This document shows positions 34,361 to 45,285 of a DNA stretch of 64,000 nucleotides, piece by piece. Source of the DNA: an uncultured Eubacteriales bacterium (GTDB taxonomy: Bacteria > Bacillota > Clostridia > Christensenellales > Aristaeellaceae); NCBI GenBank assembly GCA_902778055.1, contig CACYWL010000009.1:1-64000 (forward strand). The letters run 5' to 3'. Each line of letters starts with the position of its first letter. Position 1 is the stretch's first letter. The position numbers and the translations under genes are program-made. Below the pieces are notes generated by a model. The model saw nothing but the letters and a program-made list of their open reading frames with translations, was not told the origin of the DNA and ran no database searches.

Positions 34361-34780
34361 ATGCGATATCAGAGATTTGAAAAAGTGTACGCCGTCCGGA
34401 TCGATAAGGGCGAAGAGATCATGGAGAAACTGAAGGAGCTCTGCAGGACTGAGAAGATCCGTTTCGCGCAGGTCAGCGCGATCGGGGCCTCGGAGCATGC
34501 CGTGCTGGGCGTCTATGATCTGACCAGCCAGGAATACGCAAAAGAAACCTGTTCCGAATTCTGCGAAATTATCAGCCTGGCCGGGAATATTACTACCGTG
34601 AATGACGCACCCTATATTCATTTACACGCGACACTCGCGGATCAAAAGCACAATCTCCACGGCGGACATGTGCTGGAGCTCGTGGTCGGCGCGACCTGTG
34701 AAATGTTCATCCAGGTGTTTGATTCAGCTGTGGGCAGAATTCACGACGATCAGATGGGCATCAATCTGTGGGAGATCTGA
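34361..34780 (+). CDS. PPC (PCC/DUF296) domain protein
   Basis: 139 residues consisting of one PPC domain. Motifs: YAVRIDKGEEI at the start, the metal-binding histidine strand IHLHATLADQKHNLHGGH and VVGATCEMFI. In bacteria these small trimeric proteins are of unclear function; related domains are found in plant AT-hook proteins. Likely cotranscribed with GH105 upstream and GNAT downstream (2-nt gap). Confidence 0.85.
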   Translation: MRYQRFEKVYAVRIDKGEEIMEKLKELCRTEKIRFAQVSAIGASEHAVLGVYDLTSQEYAKETCSEFCEIISLAGNITTVNDAPYIHLHATLADQKHNLHGGHVLELVVGATCEMFIQVFDSAVGRIHDDQMGINLWEI

Positions 34781-34782
34781 AT

Positions 34783-35268
34783 ATGAGCATGGATCAGATG
34801 AATATCAGATTCGCTGAAGAGGCGGACTGCGCCGTGATTCTCAGCTTTATCAGGCACCTGGCCGAATATGAGAAAATGACGGACCAGGTTGTGGCCACGG
34901 AGGAGCTGCTCCGCGAATGGATCTTTGAAAAGCATAAGGCTGAGGTGCTGATTGCCTGGGAAGGGGATCGGCCGGTCGGATTTGCCCTTTTCTTCCACAA
35001 CTTTTCAACGTTCCTCGGCCGGGCCGGCATCTATCTGGAGGATCTGTTTGTTCTCCGGGAATACAGGAACAGAGGATACGGAAAGGCGCTGCTGAGAAGG
35101 CTGGCGCAGATCACGGTTGAGCGGGGATGCGGCCGGCTCGAATGGTCCTGTCTTGACTGGAATCAACCCAGCATTGATTTCTATCTGTCCGTCGGCGCTG
35201 TACCGATGGCGGACTGGACGACCTACCGCCTGACCGGGAAAACGCTGGAGAATATGGCGGGAGACTAG
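34783..35268 (+). CDS. GNAT-family N-acetyltransferase
   Basis: 161 residues, started at an ATG with GGGAGA upstream, only 2 nt after the previous gene. The acetyl-CoA-binding region reads LFVLREYRNRGYGKALLRRL, followed by CGRLEWSCLDWNQPSIDFY, as in diamine acetyltransferase-like (SSAT) proteins. It would acetylate a small amine; the substrate is not clear. Confidence 0.88.
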   Translation: MSMDQMNIRFAEEADCAVILSFIRHLAEYEKMTDQVVATEELLREWIFEKHKAEVLIAWEGDRPVGFALFFHNFSTFLGRAGIYLEDLFVLREYRNRGYGKALLRRLAQITVERGCGRLEWSCLDWNQPSIDFYLSVGAVPMADWTTYRLTGKTLENMAGD

Positions 35269-35293
35269 AATGTCCCTCGAGCCCGTGAAAAAA

Positions 35294-35347
35294 TGAGAAA
35301 AGGAACCGTCCCCCTGTCTCAAGAAAAGGAACCGTCCCCCTGTCTCA
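35294..35347 (+). repeat. REP-like repeats, copies 5 and 6 in tandem
   Basis: Two head-to-tail units (35294-35321 and 35322-35347), each with core GGAACCGTCCCCC and closing TGTCTCA. The second unit ends precisely where the duplicated dus fragment begins. Confidence 0.85.
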
Positions 35348-35615
35348 GACTGCGTCAGCTTATGGAACGGCAGACAGTAGATATCCACACCGCTGAAGAT
35401 CTCCTGATGAGTCCTTCTCAGGATCCCGTCTGTGATTCCTTCCATCGGGGCAAAATAGATCGTCATCATCCCATCCCCCGGCCGCATGATGTCCGGTCAA
35501 ATCCACGTTCTCCGAAACACAATCTGAGTGCTGCGATACAATGCAATCATACCATAACCGAAGGCATTCAGCCAGTAAGCAAAAGGCCTTCTTTTATCGA
35601 TGAAATCATTCCCGG
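35348..35615 (-). pseudogene. Truncated, inverted duplicate of the dus 5' end
   Basis: Read on the minus strand it contains the dus upstream region, the start codon (near 35466) and about 40 codons with the same protein start (TIYFAPMEGITDG...FHKLTQ). The frame then runs into the REP-like units and loses homology. Differences from 27836-28103 are scattered substitutions, plus a few small indels. A complete dus gene exists at 27985, so this is a dead copy. Confidence 0.88.
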
Positions 35616-35657
35616 GGCTTTTTCACTTTAGCATGATGCATTCTTTTTGTATTTCAA

Positions 35658-35687
35658 TTGACACAGAGGGGGAAACAAGCGTAGATT
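35658..35687 (+). promoter_or_regulatory. Possible promoter of the AGCS symporter gene
   Basis: TTGACA (35658-35663), 18-bp spacer, TAGATT (35682-35687). The -10 box is weak. Confidence 0.4.
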
Positions 35688-35756
35688 GGAAACCGTAAAT
35701 GAAGCATTAGGCAAGAAAAACCGGGATCAATCCTGTGTGCAATGGGAGGGGACGGA

Positions 35757-37349
<1,593 letters not shown>

Positions 37350-37378
37350 GGAGTTCAGCCAAGAGCAGGATTGAAAGC

Positions 37379-37411
37379 CCCCGGAGTAGAATGATTACTC
37401 CGGGGAATTTT
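37379..37411 (+). terminator. Terminator of the symporter gene
   Basis: CCCCGGAGTA and TACTCCGGGG form a perfect 10-bp stem with a 7-nt loop, followed by AATTTTG. Confidence 0.8.
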
Positions 37412-37484
37412 GCATGGTTCACGGAACCGATACGAAGATTCCCGCGGGAAAACCGCATCGGTAAAGAAAGGAAGTAAAACGGAA

Positions 37485-38465
37485 ATGAAGAGAATCATGG
37501 CGCTGCTGATTGCGCTGATGATGATGCTCGGAGCCGCCGCGGCCTTTGCGGAAGCCCCGGAGGAGAACCTGTTTGAAACGCTGGCTGGGCTGGAATGGAG
37601 TTTCAGCAGCGGAGTGGGCGCATGGTCGACGGATCTGACCATCCAGGCGGACGGCACGTTTACGGGAGAATATCATGACTCCGAAATGGGCGACGCCGAG
37701 GAGAAATATCCGAACGGTACGGTTTATGTCTGCCGGTTCAGCGGAAAGATGAGCGCGGCGGAGAAGACCGACGACAAGAGCTGGAAGATCAAGGTGGATC
37801 AGCTCGAGAAGGAACCGATGGAGGAGACCATCGAGGACGGCGTCCGCTATGTGCCCTCCGATGCCTACGGACTGGCTGAGGGGGACGAGATGATCCTGTA
37901 CGCCCCCGGCACGCCGGTCAGCGTGCTGTCGGAGGATATGCGCATGTGGGCGCATCTGATGGAGCTGGACGCGATGCCGGAGACGCTGGACTGCTGGTTC
38001 CTGATGAGCGAGAAGGTCGGCAGCGGCTTTACGGGATATCAGGCGGCGGGCATGCCCAACCCCTGGAAGGAGATGACGGCGGAGGAGCTGGAGGCCGCCT
38101 GCGGGCAAGCCTTCGCACTGCCGGACGACGCGGAGAACCCGGTTTACCGCTATCTGCCGGACATGGGACTGGCGGAAATGCAGTTCACCTTCAGCGGAGA
38201 CGAATTCAACGCCCGGACGCAGGCGGCCGAGGAGCCGATGAACATTTCCGGCATGTACTATGAATGGGAGAACGAGGAGACCGTTCAGATCGGAAACTGC
38301 GCGGGCGTCTTCGGGGAGTACAAAACGGGCAGCACGGAATGGGTCCAGCTGATTCAGTGGTACGACGCGGAGAAGGAGCGCCAGTATTGCGTGTCCGTCT
38401 ATTCCACGGATCCGGACGGGCTGGATCTGGCGGCCGTCGCGGAGCAGGTATTTCCGGTACAATAA
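37485..38465 (+). CDS. Secreted protein of unknown function
   Basis: 326 residues. Signal peptide KRIMALLIALMMMLGAAAAF, cleaved near AFA|EA, without lipobox. The rest is acidic and beta-rich, with two parts: an extracellular-like domain (LTIQADGTFTGEYHDSEMG, ~45-150) and a C-terminal half with YYEWENEETVQIGNC. I recognise no family. ATG chosen after AAAGGAAG. The next gene, 57 nt downstream, also encodes a secreted protein and may be in the same operon. Confidence 0.7.
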   Translation: MKRIMALLIALMMMLGAAAAFAEAPEENLFETLAGLEWSFSSGVGAWSTDLTIQADGTFTGEYHDSEMGDAEEKYPNGTVYVCRFSGKMSAAEKTDDKSWKIKVDQLEKEPMEETIEDGVRYVPSDAYGLAEGDEMILYAPGTPVSVLSEDMRMWAHLMELDAMPETLDCWFLMSEKVGSGFTGYQAAGMPNPWKEMTAEELEAACGQAFALPDDAENPVYRYLPDMGLAEMQFTFSGDEFNARTQAAEEPMNISGMYYEWENEETVQIGNCAGVFGEYKTGSTEWVQLIQWYDAEKERQYCVSVYSTDPDGLDLAAVAEQVFPVQ

Positions 38466-38522
38466 CGAACAGGGAATTACCTGGGCCCATCACGGCCCCG
38501 GAGAGAAATGGAGGAAACGGGT

Positions 38523-39143
38523 ATGAAAAAATGGTTGGCTCTGGTACTTGCTGCGATGATGATGCTGGCGGTGTCCGCCGCCTGCGCGAAGACGGTTGAA
38601 CCGGAAGAGACAGAAATTGAACACATTGCCGGGACGACGGTTCACGCGACCGTCGGAGCCTACAATGAGGAAGCGGGAACCTTCGAGGTCACGCTGTACG
38701 AGCTGGACAGGTTCGAGAAGGAGGATATCGAAAAGCTGGAAGCCGGAGACATTCTTCTGGGGAACGGCTGCGTGCACAAGGTGAAGGAAGTCACGAAGGA
38801 CGATGACGGCGATCAGCTGGTGAAGACGGAGGAGGGACTGGAGATCTATTTCGTCCAGGCCGGCGATGACGATCTGACCGCCCGGCTGACGGATGACGAC
38901 CGGGAGCTCATGCACGCCTTTGCGAAGCTGATCCTGCCCGCGGCGAAGGATCTCGTCTACGAGGATCAGTCCGATCCGGAAGCGGAGAATCCGACGGTTT
39001 ACAGCAGCCTGGAGGAGATCCTGAAGGTGAAGGCGGAAAAGGAAGAGACCAGCATCGGATTCAATTTCTACTCCACGCAGATTGAGCTGAACAAAGGCTT
39101 GGAAATCGTGAAGATTCATCAGGATTTCGACGTGGCGCAGTAA
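38523..39143 (+). CDS. Secreted protein of unknown function, possibly a lipoprotein
   Basis: 206 residues, acidic. The signal peptide MKKWLALVLAAMMMLAVSAAC ends in SAAC, a weak lipobox; cleavage at ACA|KT by signal peptidase I is the alternative. A beta-rich domain follows (ATVGAYNEEAGTFEVTLYEL, EAGDILLGNGCVHKVKEV), which reads like a small barrel. No family recognised. GGAGGAAAC precedes the ATG. A terminator follows. Confidence 0.7.
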   Translation: MKKWLALVLAAMMMLAVSAACAKTVEPEETEIEHIAGTTVHATVGAYNEEAGTFEVTLYELDRFEKEDIEKLEAGDILLGNGCVHKVKEVTKDDDGDQLVKTEEGLEIYFVQAGDDDLTARLTDDDRELMHAFAKLILPAAKDLVYEDQSDPEAENPTVYSSLEEILKVKAEKEETSIGFNFYSTQIELNKGLEIVKIHQDFDVAQ

Positions 39144-39159
39144 AAACAGGGATTTACAC

Positions 39160-39191
39160 GGGGGCGGTTCAGACGGACCGCCTCCTTTTTT
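39160..39191 (+). terminator. Terminator after the secreted-protein pair
   Basis: GGGGGCGGT and ACCGCCTCC pair around TCAGACGG, followed by TTTTTT. Confidence 0.8.
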
Positions 39192-39205
39192 CTTTGGGGA
39201 AACGG

Positions 39206-39235
39206 TTGCGCGGGGACGCCGTGAAATGGTACAAT
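39206..39235 (+). promoter_or_regulatory. Promoter of the FNT gene
   Basis: TTGCGC (39206-39211), 18-bp spacer, TACAAT (39230-39235) with an extended TG at 39227-39228. Transcription near 39242 rules out a start at 39244. Confidence 0.5.
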
Positions 39236-39282
39236 TCCCGTGAATGCGCGGCCCGGCGGAGGAGAGAGGGTTTCCCCTTTCC

Positions 39283-39891
39283 ATGACGGCGGAAGAGCGA
39301 ACCGGAAGGATGGAAAAGAGCATGAAAAGCATCAGGACGGATATCGGAAAGGGCCTGGCGGCCGGCATACTGATCTGCATGGGATGCATTGTGAACCTGA
39401 AGGCCGGCGGGGGAATCCCGGGGGCCGTTCTTTTCAGCGCGGGGCTGTGGTTCGTCGTCAGCTTTGACGCGGAGCTGTTTACGGGCCGGGTCACCCGGGC
39501 GGATTATCCGGTGGTGCAGAAGCTGATCATGCTGCTGCTGAACGTCGCCGGCGCCGGAGCCTGCGGCCTGCTGGCCTCCTTTTTCCTGCCGGAGATCGGA
39601 GACGCAGCGCGGGGCATTGCCGCGGCGTACGCGGATCCGCTGAAGGTGCTGTGGCAGGGGGTCATGTGCGGGATCTGCATGTATCTGGCGACGACGCCGC
39701 CGAAGGAGGGCAGCCGCCTGCCGTTCGTGATCTACGGCGTGGCGCTGTTCATCCTGTCCGGATACGGGCACTCCATCGCGTTGGCCGGATACGCGGGCAT
39801 CGCCCGGGGGATCGGCTGGTGGGTGATTCCGCTGGCGGCCGTCGGCAACGCGGCGGGAAGCTACGGGATAAAACTTCTTCTGAGAAGATAA
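39283..39891 (+). CDS. Formate/nitrite transporter (FNT) family channel
   Basis: 202 residues, short for the family (usually about 250-280). Helices repeat twofold; typical elements are GGGIPGAVLFSAGLWFVV, DAELFTGR and SGYGHSIA. FNT proteins are pentameric channels for formate, nitrite or hydrosulfide. With fermentative genes around, formate is the likeliest substrate. Start uncertain: ATG 39283 has GGAGGAGAG 12 nt upstream; 39310 is an alternative. Confidence 0.75.
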   Translation: MTAEERTGRMEKSMKSIRTDIGKGLAAGILICMGCIVNLKAGGGIPGAVLFSAGLWFVVSFDAELFTGRVTRADYPVVQKLIMLLLNVAGAGACGLLASFFLPEIGDAARGIAAAYADPLKVLWQGVMCGICMYLATTPPKEGSRLPFVIYGVALFILSGYGHSIALAGYAGIARGIGWWVIPLAAVGNAAGSYGIKLLLRR

Positions 39892-39992
39892 GAATCGGGG
39901 AATAAGCCATCAGGGAATCCGGAGGGTCCCGGACGCGGGCCACTGGATTCCTTTTGATCAGAGCGGGCGCTGCCCGGAAAGGAAAATGACCG

Positions 39993-42821
39993 ATGCGGAA
40001 AATGGAAAAGCTGAACCGGGGACTGATTGCGGCCCGGGCGGAAAAGGGAATCTATCTGAGCTGGCGTTTTCTGGGAAATGAGCCGGACGGGACCGCCTGG
40101 CGGATCTACAGGAAAAGGGACGGCGGAGACTGGGAACTGATCAGGGAAATCCTGCCGCAGGACGTGGCGCCGGAGAGCCGGTACGCCGAGAATCCGGGCA
40201 TTGTCAAGAAGAACACGGCGCCCACCTGCTGGACCGATCCCGAGGGACGGGAGACGGACAGGTACGCTGTGGCGCCGGTCACGGAGGGCCGGGAGGGCCC
40301 CCGGGAGGAGCCCATGCTGCCCCTGCTGGAGCCGCTTCAGGGCGCGGAGGGGCAGGCCTGGCGCGCGGCCGCGCACCGCATTCCGCTCTGCACGCCGCCG
40401 GAGCGGGTGCCGCTGGCGCATTTCACCTACCGCGGCGTGAGCGTGGGCCCGGGCTGCACGCCGGATCCCGCCGCCTTCCGGCTTGAGAACGGGGAGGACT
40501 GGTACCGGGTGGACATGGACCTGCTGCGGGCCTTCCGGGAGCCCTGGGAGAACGGGGAGCCGGTGAGCGAGGAGACTCTGCGGGAGATTGCGGACCGGCT
40601 TTCCGGTTATCTCGGCGTGCCGCTGGCGCTGAAGCATGGGACGGAGAACGGCAGGATCACGGAGGAGCTGTACCGGGAACTGGAGACCGCCTTCATCCGG
40701 TATGTCCGGGAGCTGGACAGCGGGGAGTCGCTGCCCATGGCGCGGACAGCCTCCGGCGCGATCGAGACCTCCCTTTCCTCGGAATACCATACGCAGGACA
40801 TGAGCATCGGCGACTTTGACGGGGACGGCGAATACGAGATCGTCGTCAAATGGCGGGCGGAGAGCCCGGATCCCATGTTCTCGGATCCGATCTACCGCTC
40901 CGACATGAACCTCAGCGCGCCGGAATACATCGACGTCTACAAGCTGAACGGCCGGCTGCTGATGCGGATTGACATGGGATACAACGTGAAATCCGGGAAC
41001 GATCACGAAACCATGCTGCATGTCCAGGACTTCAACGGCGACGGACGCGCGGAAATCATTCTCAAGACCGGCCCCGGCACCCGCGTGGGCCGCTGGGACG
41101 CGGAAAAGGGCTGCGTTGTCTATCCGGAGGACGCGCAGCATGTCGTCGGCGGGGAGGAGGGCCTCCGGTGCACGACGGACCGGTTTATCCGGGATTTCGA
41201 GGAGGGCAGCGAGGAGGAGCTGAAGCGGAAGTGGTCGCTCTTCAACGGGTTTGACATCTGCTACCGCTCGCCGGTCCGGTCCACGGACAACGACGGCCCC
41301 AATGATCCGGAGAAGAAGGCCTGGATCAAATCCTACCACATCGGGCCCATGGGTCCGGGACACCGGGAATACGTGACCGCCATCGGCTTCGACGGGGAGC
41401 AGGGGATCATTCTGGACAGCGTGGATTACGCCTTCCCCTGGAACGCAGTCGCCTCGGACGGGGACAGCTTTGCCCTGGATCCCATGACGCAGCGGGGCAA
41501 TTTCTGCACGATCACCCATCCGCTGCCCGGGGCCGACACCATGGACAGCTACAAGGTGCAGGTCATGCAGGAGAAGGACGGATACTTCCTGGCCCACCGG
41601 TGGAAATACCCGGTCTGGGGCGACGGCCAGGGGAACCGGGCCAACCGCTACGCGGGCGGCGTCGGATGCCTGGACGGGGAGAGATATTACGCCGTGATTC
41701 AGCGCGGATACTATCAGCGGACCACCTTCGCCGCCTACACCATGGAGGGATCAAAGCTGCTGCCCCCGGCGACCTTTGACTCCGAGGATCCGGCCTGCTG
41801 GAGCCTGGGAGAGGGGCCGGAGCTGTACCGCGCCCGGGGGAACCACTTTACCGATATCGCAGACATTGACCGGGACGGCCGGGACGAGGTCGTGCTGAAG
41901 GGCATGAACCTCGCGCTGTCCGGGGACGGAAAGCATCTGCTGCCCAGAGTGATTTGCGGGGACATCCTGCCGATGCTCGGCGGCACGGGGAAACAGCCGG
42001 AATTCGGAGAAAACCTGGCGACGGAGGAAATTCGCCGGAGGTCGGGCAACTTCTGGGCCGGGCTGCAGCACGGGGACCGCAGCGCGATGCTGCCCGTGAA
42101 CGCGGAGGGAGAGATCCGGATCTACTCCGGCACGGAGGAATACACGCTGGACGACCGGCATACGGGGCGCCAGTTCGGATGGCTGCCCGGACCCGAGGCC
42201 CATGATCCCAACCGGGGACTGCGGCGGAAGGACGGGGAGCTGGTGAAGGAATGCTCCCTGGTCTTCGGGGAGTTCTCCGGGGACGACGACGAGGGCTCCG
42301 TGGCGGGCAACTTCTCCAACCGCTGGCCCGGCGCCATGGCGGGCGGATCCGAGTGCGGACACCGGGTGCGGAGCCTGGTGGACGGACGGGTGCTGATCGA
42401 AACGGACTGCGAGCGGGGCATTCCCCAGGGAGAAAACGCGGTCTGGTTCGGGCCGGGGCTGACCCACTGGGCAGTCAACGGAAGCGAGGTGCATGTGCCG
42501 GACCAGGATACGCTGCGGTTTGAGCCCTGGCTGACGACGGGGCTGATTTCCACCGGCATGAAGCGCACGCCCACGCTGAAGGCCGACCTGTTCGGAGACT
42601 GGCGGGAGGAGCTGATCCTGACGGACGAGGAGAACCACATCGTCATTGTCCGGACCCTTTCGCCCACGGAATACGGCATCCGCTGCCTGATGCACGATCC
42701 CTGGTACCGGAATTCCGCGGCGAACCAGAACATCTGCTACAATCAGGTGGGCTTTGCCTCCTTCTATCTGGGGGACGAGGCGCCTCTGCCGGCCAAACGG
42801 ACGGATCTGCGTTTTGAATGA
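39993..42821 (+). CDS. Rhamnogalacturonan lyase, PL11 family
   Basis: 942 residues, no signal peptide. The start EKLNRGLIAARAEKGIYLSW and FLGNEPDGTAWRIYRK is the beta-domain typical of PL11; the rest forms an eight-bladed propeller with Ca-binding loops rich in DGDG/DFNGDGRAE-type motifs (IGDFDGDGEYE, VQDFNGDGRAE, IADIDRDGRDE). PL11 cleaves rhamnogalacturonan I by beta-elimination. At 942 residues it is longer than usual (~620), the extra length lying partly near residues ~100-270. The lack of a signal suggests intracellular attack on imported oligosaccharides, in step with GH105. Confidence 0.88.
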   Translation: MRKMEKLNRGLIAARAEKGIYLSWRFLGNEPDGTAWRIYRKRDGGDWELIREILPQDVAPESRYAENPGIVKKNTAPTCWTDPEGRETDRYAVAPVTEGREGPREEPMLPLLEPLQGAEGQAWRAAAHRIPLCTPPERVPLAHFTYRGVSVGPGCTPDPAAFRLENGEDWYRVDMDLLRAFREPWENGEPVSEETLREIADRLSGYLGVPLALKHGTENGRITEELYRELETAFIRYVRELDSGESLPMARTASGAIETSLSSEYHTQDMSIGDFDGDGEYEIVVKWRAESPDPMFSDPIYRSDMNLSAPEYIDVYKLNGRLLMRIDMGYNVKSGNDHETMLHVQDFNGDGRAEIILKTGPGTRVGRWDAEKGCVVYPEDAQHVVGGEEGLRCTTDRFIRDFEEGSEEELKRKWSLFNGFDICYRSPVRSTDNDGPNDPEKKAWIKSYHIGPMGPGHREYVTAIGFDGEQGIILDSVDYAFPWNAVASDGDSFALDPMTQRGNFCTITHPLPGADTMDSYKVQVMQEKDGYFLAHRWKYPVWGDGQGNRANRYAGGVGCLDGERYYAVIQRGYYQRTTFAAYTMEGSKLLPPATFDSEDPACWSLGEGPELYRARGNHFTDIADIDRDGRDEVVLKGMNLALSGDGKHLLPRVICGDILPMLGGTGKQPEFGENLATEEIRRRSGNFWAGLQHGDRSAMLPVNAEGEIRIYSGTEEYTLDDRHTGRQFGWLPGPEAHDPNRGLRRKDGELVKECSLVFGEFSGDDDEGSVAGNFSNRWPGAMAGGSECGHRVRSLVDGRVLIETDCERGIPQGENAVWFGPGLTHWAVNGSEVHVPDQDTLRFEPWLTTGLISTGMKRTPTLKADLFGDWREELILTDEENHIVIVRTLSPTEYGIRCLMHDPWYRNSAANQNICYNQVGFASFYLGDEAPLPAKRTDLRFE

Positions 42822-42833
42822 GCGAGAAAAAAA

Positions 42834-42868
42834 CTCCGCTGGCCTTCGGACCGGCGGAGCATATTTTT
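42834..42868. terminator. Terminator between the lyase and phosphomutase genes
   Basis: CTCCGCTGGCC and GACCGGCGGAG pair around TTCG with one mismatch, with an A run before and a T run after, so it can stop both convergent transcripts. Confidence 0.75.
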
Positions 42869-42893
42869 ATACCGTTCTTTCTCGGGAAAGGGT

Positions 42894-44552
42894 TTATCCG
42901 CAGAGGCCGGAGACCAGCGGCTCCAGGGCTGCCAGCGCCTCCATCGCGGCGGGCTGATCGGCCCCGCGGGAGAACAGGTACGCCTTTAGCTTGGGCTCCG
43001 TGCCGGAGGGGCGGACGATGAACTTCTGCCCGTTTTCCAGATTGAACTCCATCACATCGCTCTTCGGGAGCCCGGTTTCGTCCCGGAGGTAATCCACGCG
43101 GCGGGCGGTGCGGAGGAGGGGAGCTTCAAAATCCGCCAGAGGACGGCGGAGGCCTTCCATGATCTGCTGCATGCGGGCGGCGCCGTCCTGGCCCTCATAC
43201 TGGAAGGTCAGGGTCTTCTGGGCAAAGTAGCCGAACTCCTCCCGAAGCTCCTGCAGCCGGTCCAGCAGCGTCTTTCCCTCCGCCTTCAGGTTGGCGGCCA
43301 TCTCGCAGAGCAGGAGGGCGGCGTTGACCGCGTCCTTGTCCCGGACAAAGGTGCCGGAAAGGTATCCGTAGCTCTCCTCAAAGCCGAAGAGGAAGCGATC
43401 GGTCTGGCCCTTTTCATCCAGGAAATGGATCTGCTCGCAGATGAATTTGAAACCGGTCAGCACGTTTTTCAGCTCAATGCCCCGTTTCTCGCAGAGGGCA
43501 TCGGCCATGTTCGTCGACACAATGGTCTTGACCGCCACGGGGGGCAGCCCGGAGGCGGGCTTTTTATTCCGGCTGAGATAATCCAGCATCAGGACGCCCA
43601 TTTCATTGCCGGTGATGAGGACCACGTTGTCTCCAACCCGGACGCCGGCGCCCATCCGGTCCGAATCCGGATCGGTGGCAAAGCAGAAATCCGCCCCGGT
43701 TTCCACGCATTTCCGGATGGCCAGATCCATGGCTTCCCGGATTTCGGGGTTCGGATAGGGGCAAGTCGGGAAATGCCCGTCGGGATTCTCCTGCTCCTCG
43801 ACCACATCGACGCGGATATTGCCCATGCGGCGCAGAATCTCCCGGACCGGGATGTTGCCCGCGCCGTTCAGGGGAGAATACACCACATGCAGGGGCTCAT
43901 CGACCGGATGAACCCGGAGCGTCAGGATCTGCTGATAATAGGCCTCAATGGTTTCCTCCGTGATATAGGAGACGACCCCGGAGGCCAGCGCGCGGTCAAA
44001 ATCCGGCAGGACGTCCGCCAGCATGGGCTGACGGTCGATAAACCCGGTGATGCGGTCCGCGGCCTCGAGGGTGATCTGGCAGCCGTCGCTGCCGTAAACC
44101 TTGTAGCCGTTGAACTTGGCGGGATTGTGGGAGGCGGTGACCATGACGCCGGCCGAGCAGCCCAGATGACGCACGGCGAAGGAGAGCATCGGCGTGGGCT
44201 GCAGCTTCGGATAGAGATACACCCGGATGCCCATCTCCGCCAGGGCGGCGGCGGTCAGCTCCACAAAATCCCGGGAATGGATCCGGCTGTCACAGGACAG
44301 GGCGACGGAGGGGGCGGCGCAGGTCTCCTTCAGATAGGCGCCGAGGCCCCGGGTGGCGCGGAGGACCGTGAAAAGATTCATCCGGTTCGTGCCGGCGCCG
44401 AGAACGCCGCGCAGGCCGCCGGTACCGAAGGCGAGATTCCGGTAAAAGCTGTCATTCTTCGCCGCGTCATCCATGGAACGCAGATCGGAAAGCAGCTCCT
44501 CCGGCATGGCGGGACAGGAAAGCCAGGCTTCATACAGGGACTGGATACTCAA
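42894..44552 (-). CDS. Phosphohexomutase (phosphoglucomutase/phosphomannomutase type)
   Basis: 552 residues, four-domain alpha-D-phosphohexomutase. It has the sugar-binding start FGTGGLRGVLGAGTNRMN, the catalytic phosphoserine loop VMVTASHNP, the Mg2+ loop ATDPDSDRMG, and the phosphate-binding SGTEPKLKAY near the C-terminus. It interconverts glucose-1- and glucose-6-phosphate (or mannose equivalents), linking glycolysis and wall polysaccharide synthesis. Long (552) members are typical of Firmicutes PgcA-like enzymes. Confidence 0.92.
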   Translation of the reverse strand: MSIQSLYEAWLSCPAMPEELLSDLRSMDDAAKNDSFYRNLAFGTGGLRGVLGAGTNRMNLFTVLRATRGLGAYLKETCAAPSVALSCDSRIHSRDFVELTAAALAEMGIRVYLYPKLQPTPMLSFAVRHLGCSAGVMVTASHNPAKFNGYKVYGSDGCQITLEAADRITGFIDRQPMLADVLPDFDRALASGVVSYITEETIEAYYQQILTLRVHPVDEPLHVVYSPLNGAGNIPVREILRRMGNIRVDVVEEQENPDGHFPTCPYPNPEIREAMDLAIRKCVETGADFCFATDPDSDRMGAGVRVGDNVVLITGNEMGVLMLDYLSRNKKPASGLPPVAVKTIVSTNMADALCEKRGIELKNVLTGFKFICEQIHFLDEKGQTDRFLFGFEESYGYLSGTFVRDKDAVNAALLLCEMAANLKAEGKTLLDRLQELREEFGYFAQKTLTFQYEGQDGAARMQQIMEGLRRPLADFEAPLLRTARRVDYLRDETGLPKSDVMEFNLENGQKFIVRPSGTEPKLKAYLFSRGADQPAAMEALAALEPLVSGLCG

Positions 44553-44586
44553 AACTGAACACTCCTTTCAAATCAATCCCGGACAG

Positions 44587-44608
44587 AAAAAAAACGCACC
44601 GCAGTGCG
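44587..44608 (-). terminator. Minus-strand terminator
   Basis: On the minus strand CGCAC-TGCG-GTGCG is followed by eight T. It separates the hypothetical gene upstream from the phosphomutase gene. Confidence 0.75.
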
Positions 44609-44619
44609 CAGGCCGCGCC

Positions 44620-45153
44620 TCAGATCACCCCGCGCTGGGGGGCTGAGGCGGTGAGCTGACTCTTCCGGAAGGGGCGGATGCGGTCGGCATCCCAGGTGAA
44701 CCCGTCCATGGAGAGGGTAATGCCGTATTCCGTCAGCAGATTGCAGATATCCTCAAAGAGGACATACAGATGACGGGCGAAAAAGCCGGCGGGATTGCCG
44801 CAGGGCTCGCACAGCAGGGCGTTCATGCTGAAGACGCGGATGGGATCATAGCCGTCAAAGGCGAAGGAGGAGCCGTAAAGGCTCTTCTCCCCTCCGCGGA
44901 GATCATTCGGCGTGGAGGGAAGCCAGGAAACGGCATTCCGCAGGAGGCTGTAATAATACTGCAGCATGCGGCCGGGCAGGGAGAAACAGAGCTCATCGAG
45001 GAAGAAGCCCTGGGCATCATAGGTTGAGAAGGAAAGGATCCCGTTTTCATACAGAATCACCGTGAATCCCCCGTCCGCGGGGAGACCGCCGTCCGGCGCA
45101 AAGGGGCGGAATTTATATTGAAAAATCGGCTTATAGCTGTAACGCGCAATCAA
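44620..45153 (-). CDS. Hypothetical protein
   Basis: 177 residues taking a TTG start at 45153, preceded by an AAGGGGGG site. An in-frame ATG at 45186 lies at the predicted transcription start, so it is unlikely. The protein is globular, aromatic-rich (ILYENGILSFSTYDAQGFFL, LPGRMLQYYYSLLRNAVSWL), without signal or membrane segments. I do not recognise a family. It has its own promoter and terminator. Confidence 0.65.
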   Translation of the reverse strand: MIARYSYKPIFQYKFRPFAPDGGLPADGGFTVILYENGILSFSTYDAQGFFLDELCFSLPGRMLQYYYSLLRNAVSWLPSTPNDLRGGEKSLYGSSFAFDGYDPIRVFSMNALLCEPCGNPAGFFARHLYVLFEDICNLLTEYGITLSMDGFTWDADRIRPFRKSQLTASAPQRGVI

Positions 45154-45191
45154 GCCGGACGCCCCCCTTTCCCTTTCTGCAATCATCCTAT

Positions 45192-45220
45192 ATCATAATG
45201 CAACATGGTACTTGCGTCAA
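45192..45220 (-). promoter_or_regulatory. Promoter of the hypothetical gene
   Basis: Minus strand: TTGACG (45220-45215), 17-bp spacer, TATGAT (45197-45192). Confidence 0.65.
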
Positions 45221-45285
45221 GATGAGCATACTACATATTGTGGTCAAAAGTATGAAATATTTGTAATAATTGTCACAAAGAAAGG

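Noticed and set aside
35293..35631. Plus-strand open frame of 112 codons across REP units and the dus fragment
   Set aside because: It resembles the antisense of the true dus start (27823-28089), so it arises from the inverted duplication and is not a gene.
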